DNA of 27,611 bases from assembly GCF_004359215.1 (NCBI RefSeq), contig NC_090614.1, positions 3,138,889-3,166,499 of the forward strand, given 5' to 3'. This DNA comes from Bremia lactucae. Taxonomy: Eukaryota; Oomycota; Peronosporomycetes; Peronosporales; Peronosporaceae. Below the pieces are notes generated by a model. That model was given only the letters and a program-made list of their open reading frames with translations. It was not told where the DNA came from and did not search any database. Of this stretch, positions 10,100 to 20,720 are shown piece by piece. The first letter of the stretch is position 1; every line of letters begins with the position of its first letter. Made by a program: the position numbers and the translations under genes.

Positions 10100-11069
10100 A
10101 TCCGCACCTTCCCAGATTTCTGGGATAAGTCGGAATTGGTGCTCTTTCGAGCTTTACGCGTATTGCGTAGGGAGCGGGCCGGACGTAAATGTTTCGTGCT
10201 TCTGCACATAAAATCTACGGATGTTCTTATGCGGTTTCACAGCTTGAAGTGCTTCTTTCCTTCCTCAATGAGGCTTAGATCCATGGATTCCGGTCTATTA
10301 GACGGTACCCATGTGATCGAAGAACTTGTACGGTAAACAGGCGTGCTAACACGAGCAGACTTAAAGTCGAACTCAGCGCATGGCGCTATGGCAACTGCCT
10401 CTTCGAAAGTAGCAGAATGGGATCGGAATATTTTTTTCGTCCAACCAACGCCCTCATCGAGACCCCCTCCATAAATGCTGTTAAGACAATTGCTTCTTGC
10501 ACTGGGTCTTGATGCATAGATGCAATGAGAGTTCCCAATAGTCCCCTAGGGCTCGTTTACCTTGTCGAGTCGCTATGATCCGTGAACTCATGCGAGAAGC
10601 CTGATCAGGCTTTCGTTTTCTATTTCAGCGAATCCAATGAGGAAAAAACGTCGTTTATGAACGTGCTGAACGATAGTGCCTACTCCATTGCTCTACCTCC
10701 GAGCTTGGAAATGGTCATAGCCACCTTCTGTCGTTCTAGTAAGAACAAGGCGGAGTCATGGAAATCTCCATCTGCTTAATCCAAAAAGGAGGTTTTCTCC
10801 CTCTTTTCCCTCACCGTCTTTACATTGACAACTAGAGGGCGAGCCTTAGGCTCTGAATTGGGTACAGAGATGGACCGAGTTGGCATAGATGCCGCAAGGT
10901 GATCCTGAACCTGTCCGATCAAGGAGGATTCATATCGCATAAAGGCTTCAAGCCTTGCATGCAAGACCTCTGGTCCCTGGGACATAATTAATTCTATATG
11001 TTCAAGCCCAACCAAAGTTTTGAACTTGTCATACGCTGTGCGTTGCGCCTCTGCAAGTTCAGGAAACAT
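10100..11069 (-). pseudogene. Gag remnant of element B with lost zinc knuckle
   Basis: An ATG at 11069 starts a 97-codon open stretch (MFPELAEAQRTAYDKFKTLV onward) about 50 bases after the primer-binding site. Further gag sequence continues in shifted frames: a SKLGGRA.EYAL-type block (about 10690-10730), a RQGKRAL block (about 10555) and a gag C-terminal stretch (about 10340-10500). The nucleocapsid is reduced to FMCRSTKHLRPARS (about 10175-10215), where only one cysteine of the CCHC set remains. The family assignment rests on order and on these short blocks. Confidence 0.65.
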
Positions 11070-11109
11070 TCCATTTCAGTCTTGTAAAGACTCTGGCGTA
11101 GATTGACTA

Positions 11110-11121
11110 CGAGTGATACCA
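11110..11121 (-). promoter_or_regulatory. Primer-binding site of element B
   Basis: Two bases after the LTR end (CA at 11125-11124), the minus strand reads TGGTATCACTCG. A TGG two bases after the LTR is the usual start of a tRNA primer-binding site. The first eight bases equal those of the initiator-Met-tRNA site common in plant elements, but the rest differs, so the tRNA is not assigned. Confidence 0.6.
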
Positions 11122-11123
11122 CG

Positions 11124-11604
11124 TGTAGCGGAACTACCTCGCTCCTTGAGTCAGAGGAAGACTCTTAGACTCAAAGAGTCTCTAAGTTCTAATTAATGGG
11201 TTTAACAACTCAGGGAGTCGAACAAGCTTTTAAAGCTTAATGAATCCTAGTTCAAGGGATTCAGGGATTCGTAGAACTACGTGGCAACTAGTGCCCGAGA
11301 GTATGTACCTTTAAAAAACTTCTGTATTTCACAGATCAGTGCGCAAACCTTAGATTGCACTGGACGCTTTAAGATCAAAAGGGGAACCGAAACTTATTCA
11401 CTTTTTAAAATCTAAAACTTACCCTAGCCAGTTTTAAAAGAGATTTCGGCCGCCACATTTATATCTAGCGGCTGCCACATATGTTACCCATAATAAATGG
11501 GATTTTAGTAATTATATAATTTATAAAGAGAACAAAAGGGTATTTTACCCGTAAAGTAAATGTACCACAACAACGGTTCACCAACCGATGTGTGCCCCAT
11601 TACA
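11124..11604 (-). repeat. 5' LTR of element B (481 bp)
   Basis: It begins TGTAATGGGGCACACATCGG at 11604 and ends in CA at 11124, followed by a 2-base spacer and a TGG primer-binding site, on the same strand as the element B genes. The homologous truncated LTR at 5277-5640 has the opposite orientation. The start lies 400 bases from the CAF-1 stop codon. Confidence 0.8.
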
Positions 11605-12005
11605 AAAACGCTTCAAACTTTCGAAGTGCATTACAGATCTAATGCTTTTAAAAAAAAGCAAACTTAATGTTTGTATACACAAAACACTATCAACATTTTT
11701 TTTCATTGCGTCGCTATCCATTGCCCGTGGCTGGAATTAAAATTAAGAGATTGAGATAAAGCCGTGAACTTTTTCGATCTAGAAGTCGATACAATTGTAA
11801 CTTCTTCGCTAATCCACTCCACTCAATGGTGCTTTCAACCGCAATTGCCAATGTCACTTTAAAGCGCAGCTTGCGTCTTCAATTCTGAAAAAGAGGCTAC
11901 CAAAGTCAAATATATCGACAGCTTTTAACACTTCTTGTCAACCTTTAAGCCACGGAATCTTCAATTCAGCGACGTGTTCCGTATGCTTTCATCCTCAACC
12001 TTTGC
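11605..12005. other. 3' flank of the CAF-1 gene, no feature recognised
   Basis: AT-rich spacer between the element B LTR and the CAF-1 stop codon. It must hold the gene's 3' UTR and polyadenylation signal, but I cannot place them from sequence alone. There is no credible coding or element sequence. Confidence 0.5.
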
Positions 12006-14937
12006 TTACTTGAGTTCGAACTCAAGCTGCTGTGAGGTTAAAGACACCGGCACGGATTCCTCTACTTTCTTGAAAAACGAATCGATCTGAGGCTTCGAGG
12101 ACAAAAGCGAAGCGACGGCCGTTGAATTTATCACGTTCGGCAGCGAAGCTGAAAGCTTTGCTGTTGTCTTTACTGCCTTGGATTTCTGTGCCATCCTTTT
12201 AGACTTTTTCGACACGGCCAACTGCCCTGGCACTGTCTCTGGCATTTTGACTGCTTGCTTTATATTTTCTGGAGTCGTTTGTTTTGCTTTCACAGTCTTG
12301 AATTTCTCCTCCTCCTTCGTTTTTCGCTGCTGCTCTTGCTGCACTGCCACTTGTCGTTCACACTCTTCTTCATACTCGCGCGCTTTCCGCATCAGCGTCG
12401 ACTCAAACACTGGATCGCATAACACTTCGCTCATCATACCAAGAAAAGGATGTTCCAAATTCTCGCTGTTTTCATCAAAAGTACTCCAGAAAGGTCCAAC
12501 AATTTGAGGCTCCAGCTTCGCAGGCTTGACACTTTTCACCTTCACGCGCTTCTTCAGTAACTGCGACGGCAATTTATGCTTTGATGGCGACAACGATCCA
12601 TCAACACGGTCCATCGCGTCCTCTTCAGACTCGACGCCATCCATGTAATCCACTTCGTCTTCATACGCCAACCATTGATCTCCATAGTCCAAATGATCCT
12701 CGTCCGACTCTTCGCCATCAATTTCATCATCGGATAAACTCTCCCCCGGCTCGTCCTCTTCCCACTCGTCATCACTATCGACGGAATAATCGAGCTTGCT
12801 TGATTGCGCAAAAGGACGACGACCGCCACGAAAGACGGAGGTTTGTGTGCTATACGTCCCGTAATACGCAGGCCGATTGTTCTCATGAAATTGAAGGAGC
12901 TTCATCACACCTCGTGTATGATCCCGTTGTCGTCGAGCACTCCATCCGTGCGACACGCTATCAGCATCGTGTTTCTTCTTTAAAGACGACAGGATGGACA
13001 CAACACTGTCCTCTTTTAAGCCACACGACCGAGGAGATCCGTCACCTAGAAACTCAATTGCAGCGTCCATGCGATGAATCACGGAACTCATGCATTCGTT
13101 CACGTCAGCTTTGTATTCCGTCACGTAGTTGCCAGCCGTTTCGACACCAGTGTCCCTAGTTTCCACGCTACAGGATGGTGTCGCTTCAAAAAAGGCCAAA
13201 AAACGTTTTTGTCGCTTGGACGACCGTGTCTTTTGATTCTCTTTTTCAGCTTGCTCTCGATTTCGCTTTTCTTTCTCCTTCATGTCTTTTGCCTCTTGAC
13301 GCTCCCGTTCTTGCTCCTTTCTCTCAATGGCGGCATGGCGTTTTTCCTGCTCTTTTAACTCGCGATCTTTACATTTCTGCACCTCGGCATCGACCATCAA
13401 GCCAAATTTGCCCACTTTTGCTTCTTCAGCGCTCACTTTGGCTTCGTCCACTGGCGTTTGTGACAATAGCTGAACTACACGTGCCAGGGATTTCAATTGT
13501 TGCCCCAACCGTTTGCGGTTCTTGCGCATCCGCTTGATGAATTTCAAAGCTTCATTGGAAAAGTATTTATCGAGGTTACCAACCTCCCACACCCACAAAG
13601 CTTCCTCGGTCGTGTCTTCAAACACATTGGCTTTGACAGGACGGACACCGTAAGGCGTGCGTTGAGCCAGCATTTTGACTGCCATTTCCAGTGCCAGAGC
13701 CATTGCCGTCTCGACCTTTTCCACATTAACCGTGCTTAACGTCGCTATTAAGTCCGTGTCACCTGCTTTCATTGAGCATTTGAAAGAGGCAACAAGTTGG
13801 CTAGTTACGACCGATAAGCTCGCTGTTTGGCCCTGAATGCCTTTCACAATCAAGCAATTGACTTCGTGAGAAAAGTCGACGGCAGTTGGCAACGCAACCA
13901 AATCGGTCATGTTACTCGTCTCATGTGCGTGAAATGGTTTCCACGAAGCAGCAAATGCCTTCATTGCGTCTTGAACGTTTACACTTGTTTCTAGATTTTG
14001 ATCCAATACAACGCCGTAGATATCTTGCATCATCTTATCGCTCTCTTGCGATGAACACAAGAGTTGCATATACTGTCTCGTCAAGTCCTTCGTCTTGAGC
14101 TTGTAGGTATCCACACGAGCCTGAATCGCTTCATTTAAAAGTTCTTTTACAATCGACTTGCTGTCGATACTAGCGTTTTCAGAACCCTTTAAGTGCCGCG
14201 TTTTCGTGGCTTTGGTTCGAAGTGTTTTCAATGGCTTTGTCGTCACCAAAGCCTCCGCTGTTCCCACTTTCACGTGCTTGTCTTGCCTCTTCTTTTGACG
14301 TGGTTTTGTAACCTTCTTTGCCATACAAGCGTCCTCTCCACCACTACGTTCCTCTATCCGACCCACCGCCTTCGGAATCGCGGATTCCTCTGCAAGAGCA
14401 TCGTCGTCGATTAAAGCTCCAGCCGGTACGATAACAGTACAAATTCCAAGTTCTTCGCGCGCTCGCTTCGCTTCTGGTGTCTGAAAAGCCTCGTCACTGT
14501 CGTTGTCTTCGTCACTATTTGCTGCAGCATGTGGCGACCTGAACCGATCGGGGCCTTTCTTCCGTCTTGTCTTTGCTTGGATCATTGGCGTAGACTTGAC
14601 AATACTATTGGTGGTTCGAGCTGGTTGAATTCTGGCCTTCGTAGCTGGTATAAGTGCCTTCTGTGGGTCATTTGTAATTATTGTAGTCGTCACGTCGTCT
14701 TCAATCGATCGCGGTCGTTTTGCTTTAACGCTCTTGGAATCAGATTCTTCCATGATTTCGTCGGATTTCGTACTAGACTTGGATGGCGAGAAGAAGCGGA
14801 AGATAGTTGCTTGTTTTGATTCTTTCTTTGGCTACCGAGAGTGACAAAAGACATGGCAACACGTCGAGATAGCGAGTGTCAAGCCTTGCTTAAGAAGTTA
14901 TTAAAAAGAATACGACGTGGAAACGTACCTCGACCAT
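12006..14937 (-). CDS. CHAF1A: Chromatin assembly factor 1 large subunit (p150/Cac1/FAS1 type), two exons
   Basis: The large subunit of the CAF-1 histone chaperone, which deposits H3-H4 behind replication forks through PCNA. I read exon 1 as 14937-14929 (M-V-E) and exon 2 as 14831-12006, giving 944 residues (human p150 is of similar length). Seen in order: PIP box QATIFRFF (residues 10-17); basic nuclear-localisation-like stretches (about 90 and 175-191); a charged Lys/Glu/Arg region of KER type (about 480-543); a second PIP-like QKRFLAFF (544-551), the position yeast Cac1 uses; the family signature LLQFHENNRPAYYGTYS (648-664); the acidic DDEWEEDEPGESLSDDE (690-706) that binds H3-H4; and a PIP-like KPQIDSFF near the C terminus (916-923). 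The longest single-exon reading starts at 14753 (915 residues) and lacks the first PIP box. It is intact, unlike everything around it. The family call is firm from the signature; the two-exon start is inference. Confidence 0.93.
14832..14928 (-). other. Predicted 97-bp intron in the CAF-1 gene
   Basis: The minus strand has GTACGT at 14928-14923 and ends in GGTAG at 14832. Splicing is in phase 0 and joins ATGGTCGAG to CCAAAGAAAGAA. Without it the exon 2 frame meets a stop (TAG at 14834-14832) and has no ATG before the PIP box. Predicted from splice consensus and protein logic only. Confidence 0.7.
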
Positions 14938-15217
14938 GCTTTTTGAGTCAAATAAAGGGCTAGATGCGCGCAGAGACGACCGCGATGATCGATCTCGCTC
15001 GAAAGCTTTTGCTTCAGACAGTGACGGTCATTTAATCGAGGGTTTTATTTGGCACTTGGAAATTTCTAGTAGTCACTTTTTTATTTAGTTTTACAGTCGA
15101 AGGAGAAATATATGTGATTTTTGGAACGTGGCTGGTCTACCAGTGTGAAATGCCATGAATCACAAATGGACGATGCCATATTAGGTCGAAATGAGAAGGT
15201 GAAACACGGCTATAAGC
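14938..15217 (-). promoter_or_regulatory. Upstream region of the CAF-1 gene
   Basis: About 280 bases separate the proposed ATG from the end of an LTR at 15218. The promoter and 5' UTR should lie here or extend into the LTR. I could not place an initiator or TATA element with confidence, and there is no coding sequence. Confidence 0.4.
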
Positions 15218-15718
15218 TGTAACAGGGCACCTTTTCACTAGTACTAATAAGTACTAGTTGACCTCACGCTGTCTATAGTGTAGGTTAGGTGCTAAGAAAC
15301 TCACGTACACAGGTACCGAGGAAAGTTTCGAAGTAGCTAAGGATCTTTAGCTACCATAACGTCATTGAAAGGTTAAAAATTAGGGAGAATTAAACGTGTA
15401 TTAATATATTAATTTCCTACGTAACGATCTTCTATTCACTAGTGTGCTTTATTATATTAATATCTAAATAAGTATGGCACCTCCTCGCGCACCGCGCAAT
15501 CGTGTCTTAAAACGATTGGAGGGGCTGATTACTTCGATTACTTAAATTAACCAATCAATAGAGCTAATGTCTTATTGCATCAATAATACCAATTTGGATT
15601 ATTGGTACTATTTAAGTCAAAATTAATAAAGATCTTTAAAGATTTCCTCTTATAGAATTTCATTATTGTTATTCGTAATATAAAGTATAATACTTATGTA
15701 ACAAGACACCCCGTTAAA
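15218..15718 (-). repeat. LTR of the E2 element, read in pol orientation (501 bp)
   Basis: In the direction of pol E2 (minus) it starts at 15718 with TTTAACGGGGTGTCTTGTTA, preceded by purine-rich GAAGGGGGTGA, and ends at 15218 in GGTGCCCTGTTACA. The right-hand counterpart at 24616-25034 starts TGTAACGGGGTGTATCGTTA after AAGGGAGAGGTGA and ends in GTGCCTCTTACA. Both carry a hairpin 10 bases before the terminal GTGCC (here 15237-15258). The two are alike at the ends and diverged inside. The purine tract makes both 3' LTRs relative to pol. Confidence 0.7.
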
Positions 15719-15735
15719 TCACCCCCTTCAACCAA

Positions 15736-15753
15736 CAGTCACTATAGTGACTG
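15736..15753. repeat. Perfect 18-bp palindrome beside the polypurine tract
   Basis: CAGTCACTATAGTGACTG lies 17 bases inside the element from the LTR, between the purine-rich tract and the extra ORF. At the equivalent place on the right arm (24551-24570) there is a different sequence with the same hairpin form (AGTGGTC/GACCACT). Confidence 0.6.
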
Positions 15754-15860
15754 AGGTAGGGTGACAGGAAAGATTATTATGTCTTTCCCTGTAATTTGCT
15801 TTGTTGATTTTAATCAGAATACTGATTTTATTTGCATTATTGATTTTGACCAAAATCAAG

Positions 15861-17575
15861 ATGGCGACGAACAAGTCTGTGCACGTGGGCCGTGAGGCCG
15901 CTAAGCTGGCAGCTGCACGGATCAGTGCAGCTGTCAGTAAGGCAAATGTTTCAGTAGATGCATTAGCGTCTACTGCGTGGATATGTCCCCTCCTACCCAT
16001 GGAAGTGACTGGGGTATGTCATCTCTTCATGACATTGCAGGTGACGGAGACAAGTCACCTGCTACACCAATTGTAGGTGACTGGACTAAGTCACTGGCAT
16101 CGCCCGACTCAGTGGCTACCGAAAAGGCCGTCAGATCACCCGAAGCCGTGTCCGTTAAGCCTTTGGGTTCCAACGTGACGACCAGAGAGGTGATGACAAG
16201 GTTTTTCGACTCGTCGGACCTTTTGGTGGTAGGAGTCATCATCTGATGACTCCGAGGGCGATGACCACTCTGGTGACGTCAGTATGCGTCACCAGGAACT
16301 AAGTGGTCGCGAAGGGAAGAGTGCTGCGGGTGGTGCTAGTTTGCATCACCAGGAGAGGAGTGATGCTAGAGGTCGCTCCAAAGGCCAAGTCAGCGTTAAC
16401 GCTAACATGAGCCAACAGGAGAGGGACCGCAATACGTTGCGATTCGCTCCTGAAAAGAGGCCCTAGTTGTTTTCTAAGAGGAATTCGATTCGTTGGTTGG
16501 TATGACCAACGATCAATATCAGATTTCGTTATTCGACTTATCCAGGCTTGATAAGCCTGGGGAAAATGAAAAGGAATTCTTCATCGATGCCTTTTCCGGC
16601 ATCGGTGGTACATTTGTAAACAGGCCAAGGATGTCAAACCTTTGCTCCAAGCTTTTACAGCCTTTGTACAGAATGTACAACATAGGCCGTGAGGTCTGGC
16701 TTGACAAGCTAAATGCTTTCCGTGAGCGGTTCGAGAAACGGACCGAACTCGGTGCACGCTATAAGTTGCACCGTTTGTCTATAGGGGCAGGGATTCCTTG
16801 CATCTCGTTGGAGATATATGCCCATGCTATTTTAAGGGTGCAGGTCATATCCCTAAGGAAGCATATTCCCTCAAAGATTCCCATTAGAGGACTCTCGCCT
16901 CTGACAAGATGTGTCAAGGGATTGAGAACCTCGAATCCTTTTAACAGCGTGGGAAGCGCTCGTTCTCCGATGGACCTTTTGCCGAGGAGGATGAGTATTG
17001 TCGTACTTCAAGACGAATTCCGGACCGTCTAACTTCAATTGAAACGAGGTTCCCAACTATCATGCGAAGTTAGATACCCTCGCAAACGAACAAGATTACT
17101 CGTTCGAACCTTCTTTGCCTCAGGGTGGTACAAGAAGCTTTCGAGAAAAAAACGATTTTCACCACCTGAAACCATCAACGGATGTGGAGGGGGATGGAAA
17201 GATCAGGTTCGCCTCGTTTGACGAGCCGGAATCACTTCGTAATTTGGATCACACCCTTTATTATTTAAGGGAGGATTTTGATCACGGGCGATCCCGTCGC
17301 CGCGAGTTAGCGGTGACGCGTGACAATTTTTCTCGTGACCAGTTGAGAAATTGTGCGCAGGTTGCGACTGATCAACTGGCGAACGAAAGGACACATCAAT
17401 CCCCTTCAAAACGAGCTGTTTACAGCTCGTCAGAAGATCTCTTCCTGGGAGGAAAGAGTGGATCGTTTGGTTCAAGAGAATCAGAACCTGTTCCGAGACA
17501 ATAACATTTTGGCTCGGAACCATCAGGCTTTGGCGGACGCCGTTGACTGTTCCGATGTAATTTGCAAATGGAAGA
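15861..17575 (+). pseudogene. Extra element ORF, antisense to pol E2, product unknown (broken)
   Basis: The ATG at 15861 lies 143 bases inside the LTR. The coding series is broken into frames: an Ala-rich start (MATNKSVHVGREAAKLAAAR); an acidic Ser/Thr-rich part (to about 16250); a charged part ending in APEKRP (16284-16466); a globular-looking part (16493-16900) with SLFDLSRLD, NIGREVWLDKLNAFRERFEK and GARYKLHRLSIGAGIPC; and a C-terminal part (17115-17575) rich in heptad-like RVDRLVQENQNLFRDNN, suggesting a coiled coil. At least four frame changes are needed, so it is dead. The same order appears on the minus strand at 24499-23485. It has no zinc knuckle, and no TGG primer site follows the LTR on its side, so I do not take it as the main gag. 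It meets pol E2 tail to tail at about 17575. I do not recognise the family. Confidence 0.65.
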
Positions 17576-18800
17576 AGCCTCCACGGGTACGGGCGGAGAC
17601 GCCCAACATAAAACATAGGATGCGTACGCAGACCACGAGGCAGCTCGATCGTGTACACATTACCTTGGCGATGGAGTTCACGAAACGGGCCGATATACCT
17701 GGGCAGTAAGTTATTACCACCTACATTCGTCACGATTGGTTAACTGTAGACAGTAGGACTAGGTCATTAATTTAAATGAAAGTATATTTGCTTTTTCATT
17801 TTTAATAGAATTTCGTTTCTGACGGTCCACCGCATCAGCGATGGAATCCTGTACGAAGCGGACCAATGCTTCTCTAGCCAACAGGAAATCACCTGCTGAC
17901 TCGGATTCATTTTTGTTTTTAGTGCGACCGGCCCGCACTGCGGAGATATTAATCTCTTCATTATTGAGAATATTATCGTTCTCAATAAGAGTATTTTTAT
18001 CGATGCTAAGTCTTAAAGCACCGCGGTCTCAGTCAGTAATAGCAATATTGTTATTACTGAGTTTGTCTACTTCAATGCTTGTTAACTCAACATTGGTATC
18101 CTTCGCATTGACCTTAGGGCTAATGCGTGATGAGCAAGAGCTACACGTATATTTGCTCGACCGAGTCCGTCCCCCTCCTTAGATAAGAATTGCTCTCAAA
18201 TAGGGTAGGTATATGTGGGTGGCGTAAGCCATTCACGAAAAACGGTGAATGCTTCGTAGAAGCTATCACTAAATTGTTGATATCAAATTTTATCATCGGC
18301 AAGAACTCGCTCCAACTCTTAAAAGAGTGGCCGTATCCACGAAGTTTCTCTTCGAGAATATGGTTTGCACTCTCCGTTTGACCATCTGTTTCAAGATCAT
18401 CAGAAGTTGATATTTTTAACTGTGTTCCAAGAGATTTGAACACTATTTGCCATAATTCCGCCGTGAATCTAGGGTTTTGATCTGAGACCAGTTGACCAGT
18501 TCACGAGGTAATCCATGGAGTCGAAATATCGTGTCAACAAAGGCACGAGCACAGTATTTGACTATGATCGACTCCGTTATGCAGGAAGATGTACCGTTTT
18601 GCTGAAATGATCAACAAAGGCAAGAATACCATTATTTTTGTGATCGTCGTCCTTATAAAACAAAGTCCATAAATACGGACTGCCAACACTCTGCCGGAGC
18701 AGGCAGAGGTTGTAACAGAGCGCGAGATGAAGCACTGGACTTCACTCGTAGAAAAACTTCGCAAGCACGTATGTATTTGCGGACGAACTCATACTGCTGG
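17576..18800 (-). pseudogene. Integrase remnant of E2
   Basis: The core is at 18141-18443, with FKSLGTQLKISTSD, ETDGQTESANHILEEKLRGY (holding the catalytic Glu in the TDGQTE block) and SWSEFLPMIKFDINN. The first part of the core lies at about 18530-18690 in another frame. The linker and GPF module are at 17576-17985: VDRQKRN-type sequence out of frame near 17830, then LLPRYIGPFRELHRQGNVYT and RTHPMFYVGRLRPYP (about 17590-17715). Homology stops at about 17576, where the + strand extra ORF ends. Confidence 0.8.
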
Positions 18801-19199
18801 CGTGGACAATAAAAGTCGCGACTTATCGTAAAATAAGTCTACTAACTTTCACGATGACCATTTATTGGTGCATCGTGGCACTTATACATGATGCTTAAAC
18901 GCAAATCATTATGGGTGGGTATGGCGACACGAGGTATGTCGCCAGCAATCGCTGTGTAATACAGTATATCATTGCGTGTTGTGTAGCGATCTCTTGAGGA
19001 TCGATACAATTTCGACTGTCCTTTAAGGATTGTTGGAATGGATTTCTTAGGTAATTCATCAACTTTTGAAGAGCCTTATCTTCCTGATAAGCTCTTCTTA
19101 CGTCGTTAAGTAATGTTGACAGCATAACACTTATTGTTGCAACAGTGGCATTATGCTTACTATTGATTTGCGTAGCCGCCTGAAATTAGGCCGGCGCGA

Positions 19200-19650
19200 A
19201 AGGGCATCAGCGACGGCGTTTAGCCGTCCTGGTTTATATTACACGAAGAAGCTACACTTTGCAAAGAACGACATCCATCTCGTCATTCTTTGCGAGAGGT
19301 GTGGACTATTTAAGGCCGTGCGTAAGGACGCATGGTCTGTATACACAACGAACGGTCTATTTCCCAAGAGAAAGACCCTAAGCTTACCCAGTGCGTATTT
19401 TATGACAAGGAGTTCCTTGTTATTCACTGGATTTACGCGTTCAGCTGGTTGGAGCTGACGCAATTTATAACAGACGACGCGCTCACCGCAGTCTCTGTCA
19501 TATTGCATTAACGCACAGCCGATTGCAAAATCGCTGGCGTCACAGACAGCATGAACAGCAGGTCGATATTAGTCCACAATCGCCAAGATTGCCGATCGCA
19601 TCAAGCTTTGCTTGATATCCTCAAAAACAAACGATCACCGTCCACGACCA
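19200..19650 (-). pseudogene. RNase H remnant of E2
   Basis: The minus strand holds KLRQLQPAERVNPVNNKELL (about 19400-19460), VVYTDHASLRTALNSPHLSQ (about 19295-19355) and WMSFFAKCSFFV followed by the same TAA stop as in E1; YKPGRLNAVADALSR continues after the stop. The CDASD block lies at about 19515-19550 after a frameshift. The shared stop and shared substitutions tie it to E1. Confidence 0.8.
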
Positions 19651-19659
19651 CTTTATATT

Positions 19660-20720
19660 AAAGTCTAGCAAAGAAGAAAGATGACTGTAATTTGGTGTAC
19701 TTGCGTGAGTTCTTCTGCAGGTACGCCGCTAAGCCGAAAACTTTCGAATTCCCTTTACATCGACTGTATAGGTGAGTCGGTGAGCGCCTTGAGTCTTTCT
19801 GGATCCGGGCGTACACCGTGTTTACCCACGATGCACCCAAGAGGTGGAATTTCGCTTGCAGCGAATATTCACTTCTTGAGATTTGCATACAACTTGTGCT
19901 TATACATAAATGTAAGTACCTTTCGGATGTCAGTGCAATCTACTTCGGCGTCCATCTTTCCGTTCATGGCTCTGCTATGAACGAAGAGAATCATGAAAAT
20001 AACTCGGTGTGAAATCTCGCACCGATCTTAACAGATTAGTTACACATCTGTTGAATGTCGCAGGGGCATTCTAAGTCCCGTGGCAAGTTCAGCGACTTCC
20101 ATAGCATTCGGCTGATGCTTACTGCTGTAAACGGGGTATCATGCTCACGCAAAAGAATCTGATAGAATCCTTATCAGATGCATTGACGAAAAGATAGTAC
20201 TCTTTGACATTTCATCAGTAGTTACGTATTTTCGTGGTATCGGCGTTTGAGCCGGTACCGTTGCAGCGCTCAATTTTATTAAATGCATGAACAAACCGCC
20301 ATCATCCTGTTGTTCTACACACACAAAATATCGGAGGGATATGTGGGGAAGTTGATTCCCTCACATGACCCGCTGCTAAGCGATGGGCAAAGAAATTTGT
20401 CGATAACTTTGACTTGGTCACGAGGCAATGGCCATTGCTTCATGATATTTCAGTATTTCGAACCTGGGATGAGGTCGATTTCGTGCCGAGTGCATTTATC
20501 CTTAGGCAACTCGCTCGGTACTAATTCAGGCAAGACATTCTTAGATTTTATTAATTCTTTATAGTATGGATTTGTCATCAAAGACTCCGACAATTGGGAC
20601 ATAAAACGTTCTATCCAAGTCTTCTTATCGAGAACACTTTTGTTTATCTATGAGCTACTGAGAATGTGTTCGTTTTTAGGAAAAACTATTGTCGACCAAA
20701 AATCGGCCATGTGGCTGACA
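19660..20720 (-). pseudogene. Reverse transcriptase remnant of E2, YFDD changed to YFHD
   Basis: The same block order as E1: QWPLP (about 20425), PAQTPIP (about 20255), the catalytic YFHD at 19990-20001, and KLYANLKK-type sequence in a shifted frame (about 19870-19910), with GKHGV..DPE after it. It is nearly identical to 3215-4250 including the changed catalytic residue, with separate small indels. Confidence 0.82.

Larger units (their letters stand above)
5640..11604 (-). mobile_element. Decayed Ty3/gypsy chromovirus, element B
   Basis: An almost complete element read right to left: 5' LTR (11604-11124), primer-binding site, gag with a decayed zinc knuckle, protease, linker, RT, RNase H, integrase with a GPF-type module, and chromodomain. 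Each domain is recognisable, but frames are broken throughout and several catalytic residues are changed. The normal minus-oriented 3' LTR is not seen; a truncated LTR of the same family in opposite orientation sits at that end. Confidence 0.85.

Noticed and set aside
12581..13159. Long open frames on the + strand across 12178-14819
   Set aside because: They are antisense to the CAF-1 coding region, follow its codon pattern and show no domain of their own.
14858..14870. ATG within the predicted CAF-1 intron as an alternative start
   Set aside because: The ATG of ATGTCTTTTGTCACTC is out of frame with exon 2 and runs into a short unrelated frame.
17203..17575. Minus-strand frame continuing the integrase GPF module below 17576
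   Set aside because: Below about 17576 the sequence is the + strand extra ORF, confirmed by its match to 1604-1885; the minus reading is a by-product of the junction.
15861..17575. Calling the extra ORF the gag of these elements
   Set aside because: No zinc knuckle is visible, no TGG primer site follows the LTR on its side, a purine tract lies there instead, and a conventional gag/zinc knuckle/protease series of the E family exists at 581-1603. Not fully excluded.
17841..18182. + strand frame with a leucine-rich, membrane-like stretch
   Set aside because: It is antisense to the integrase linker of E2; the hydrophobic run comes from reading acidic/Asn-rich codons backwards.
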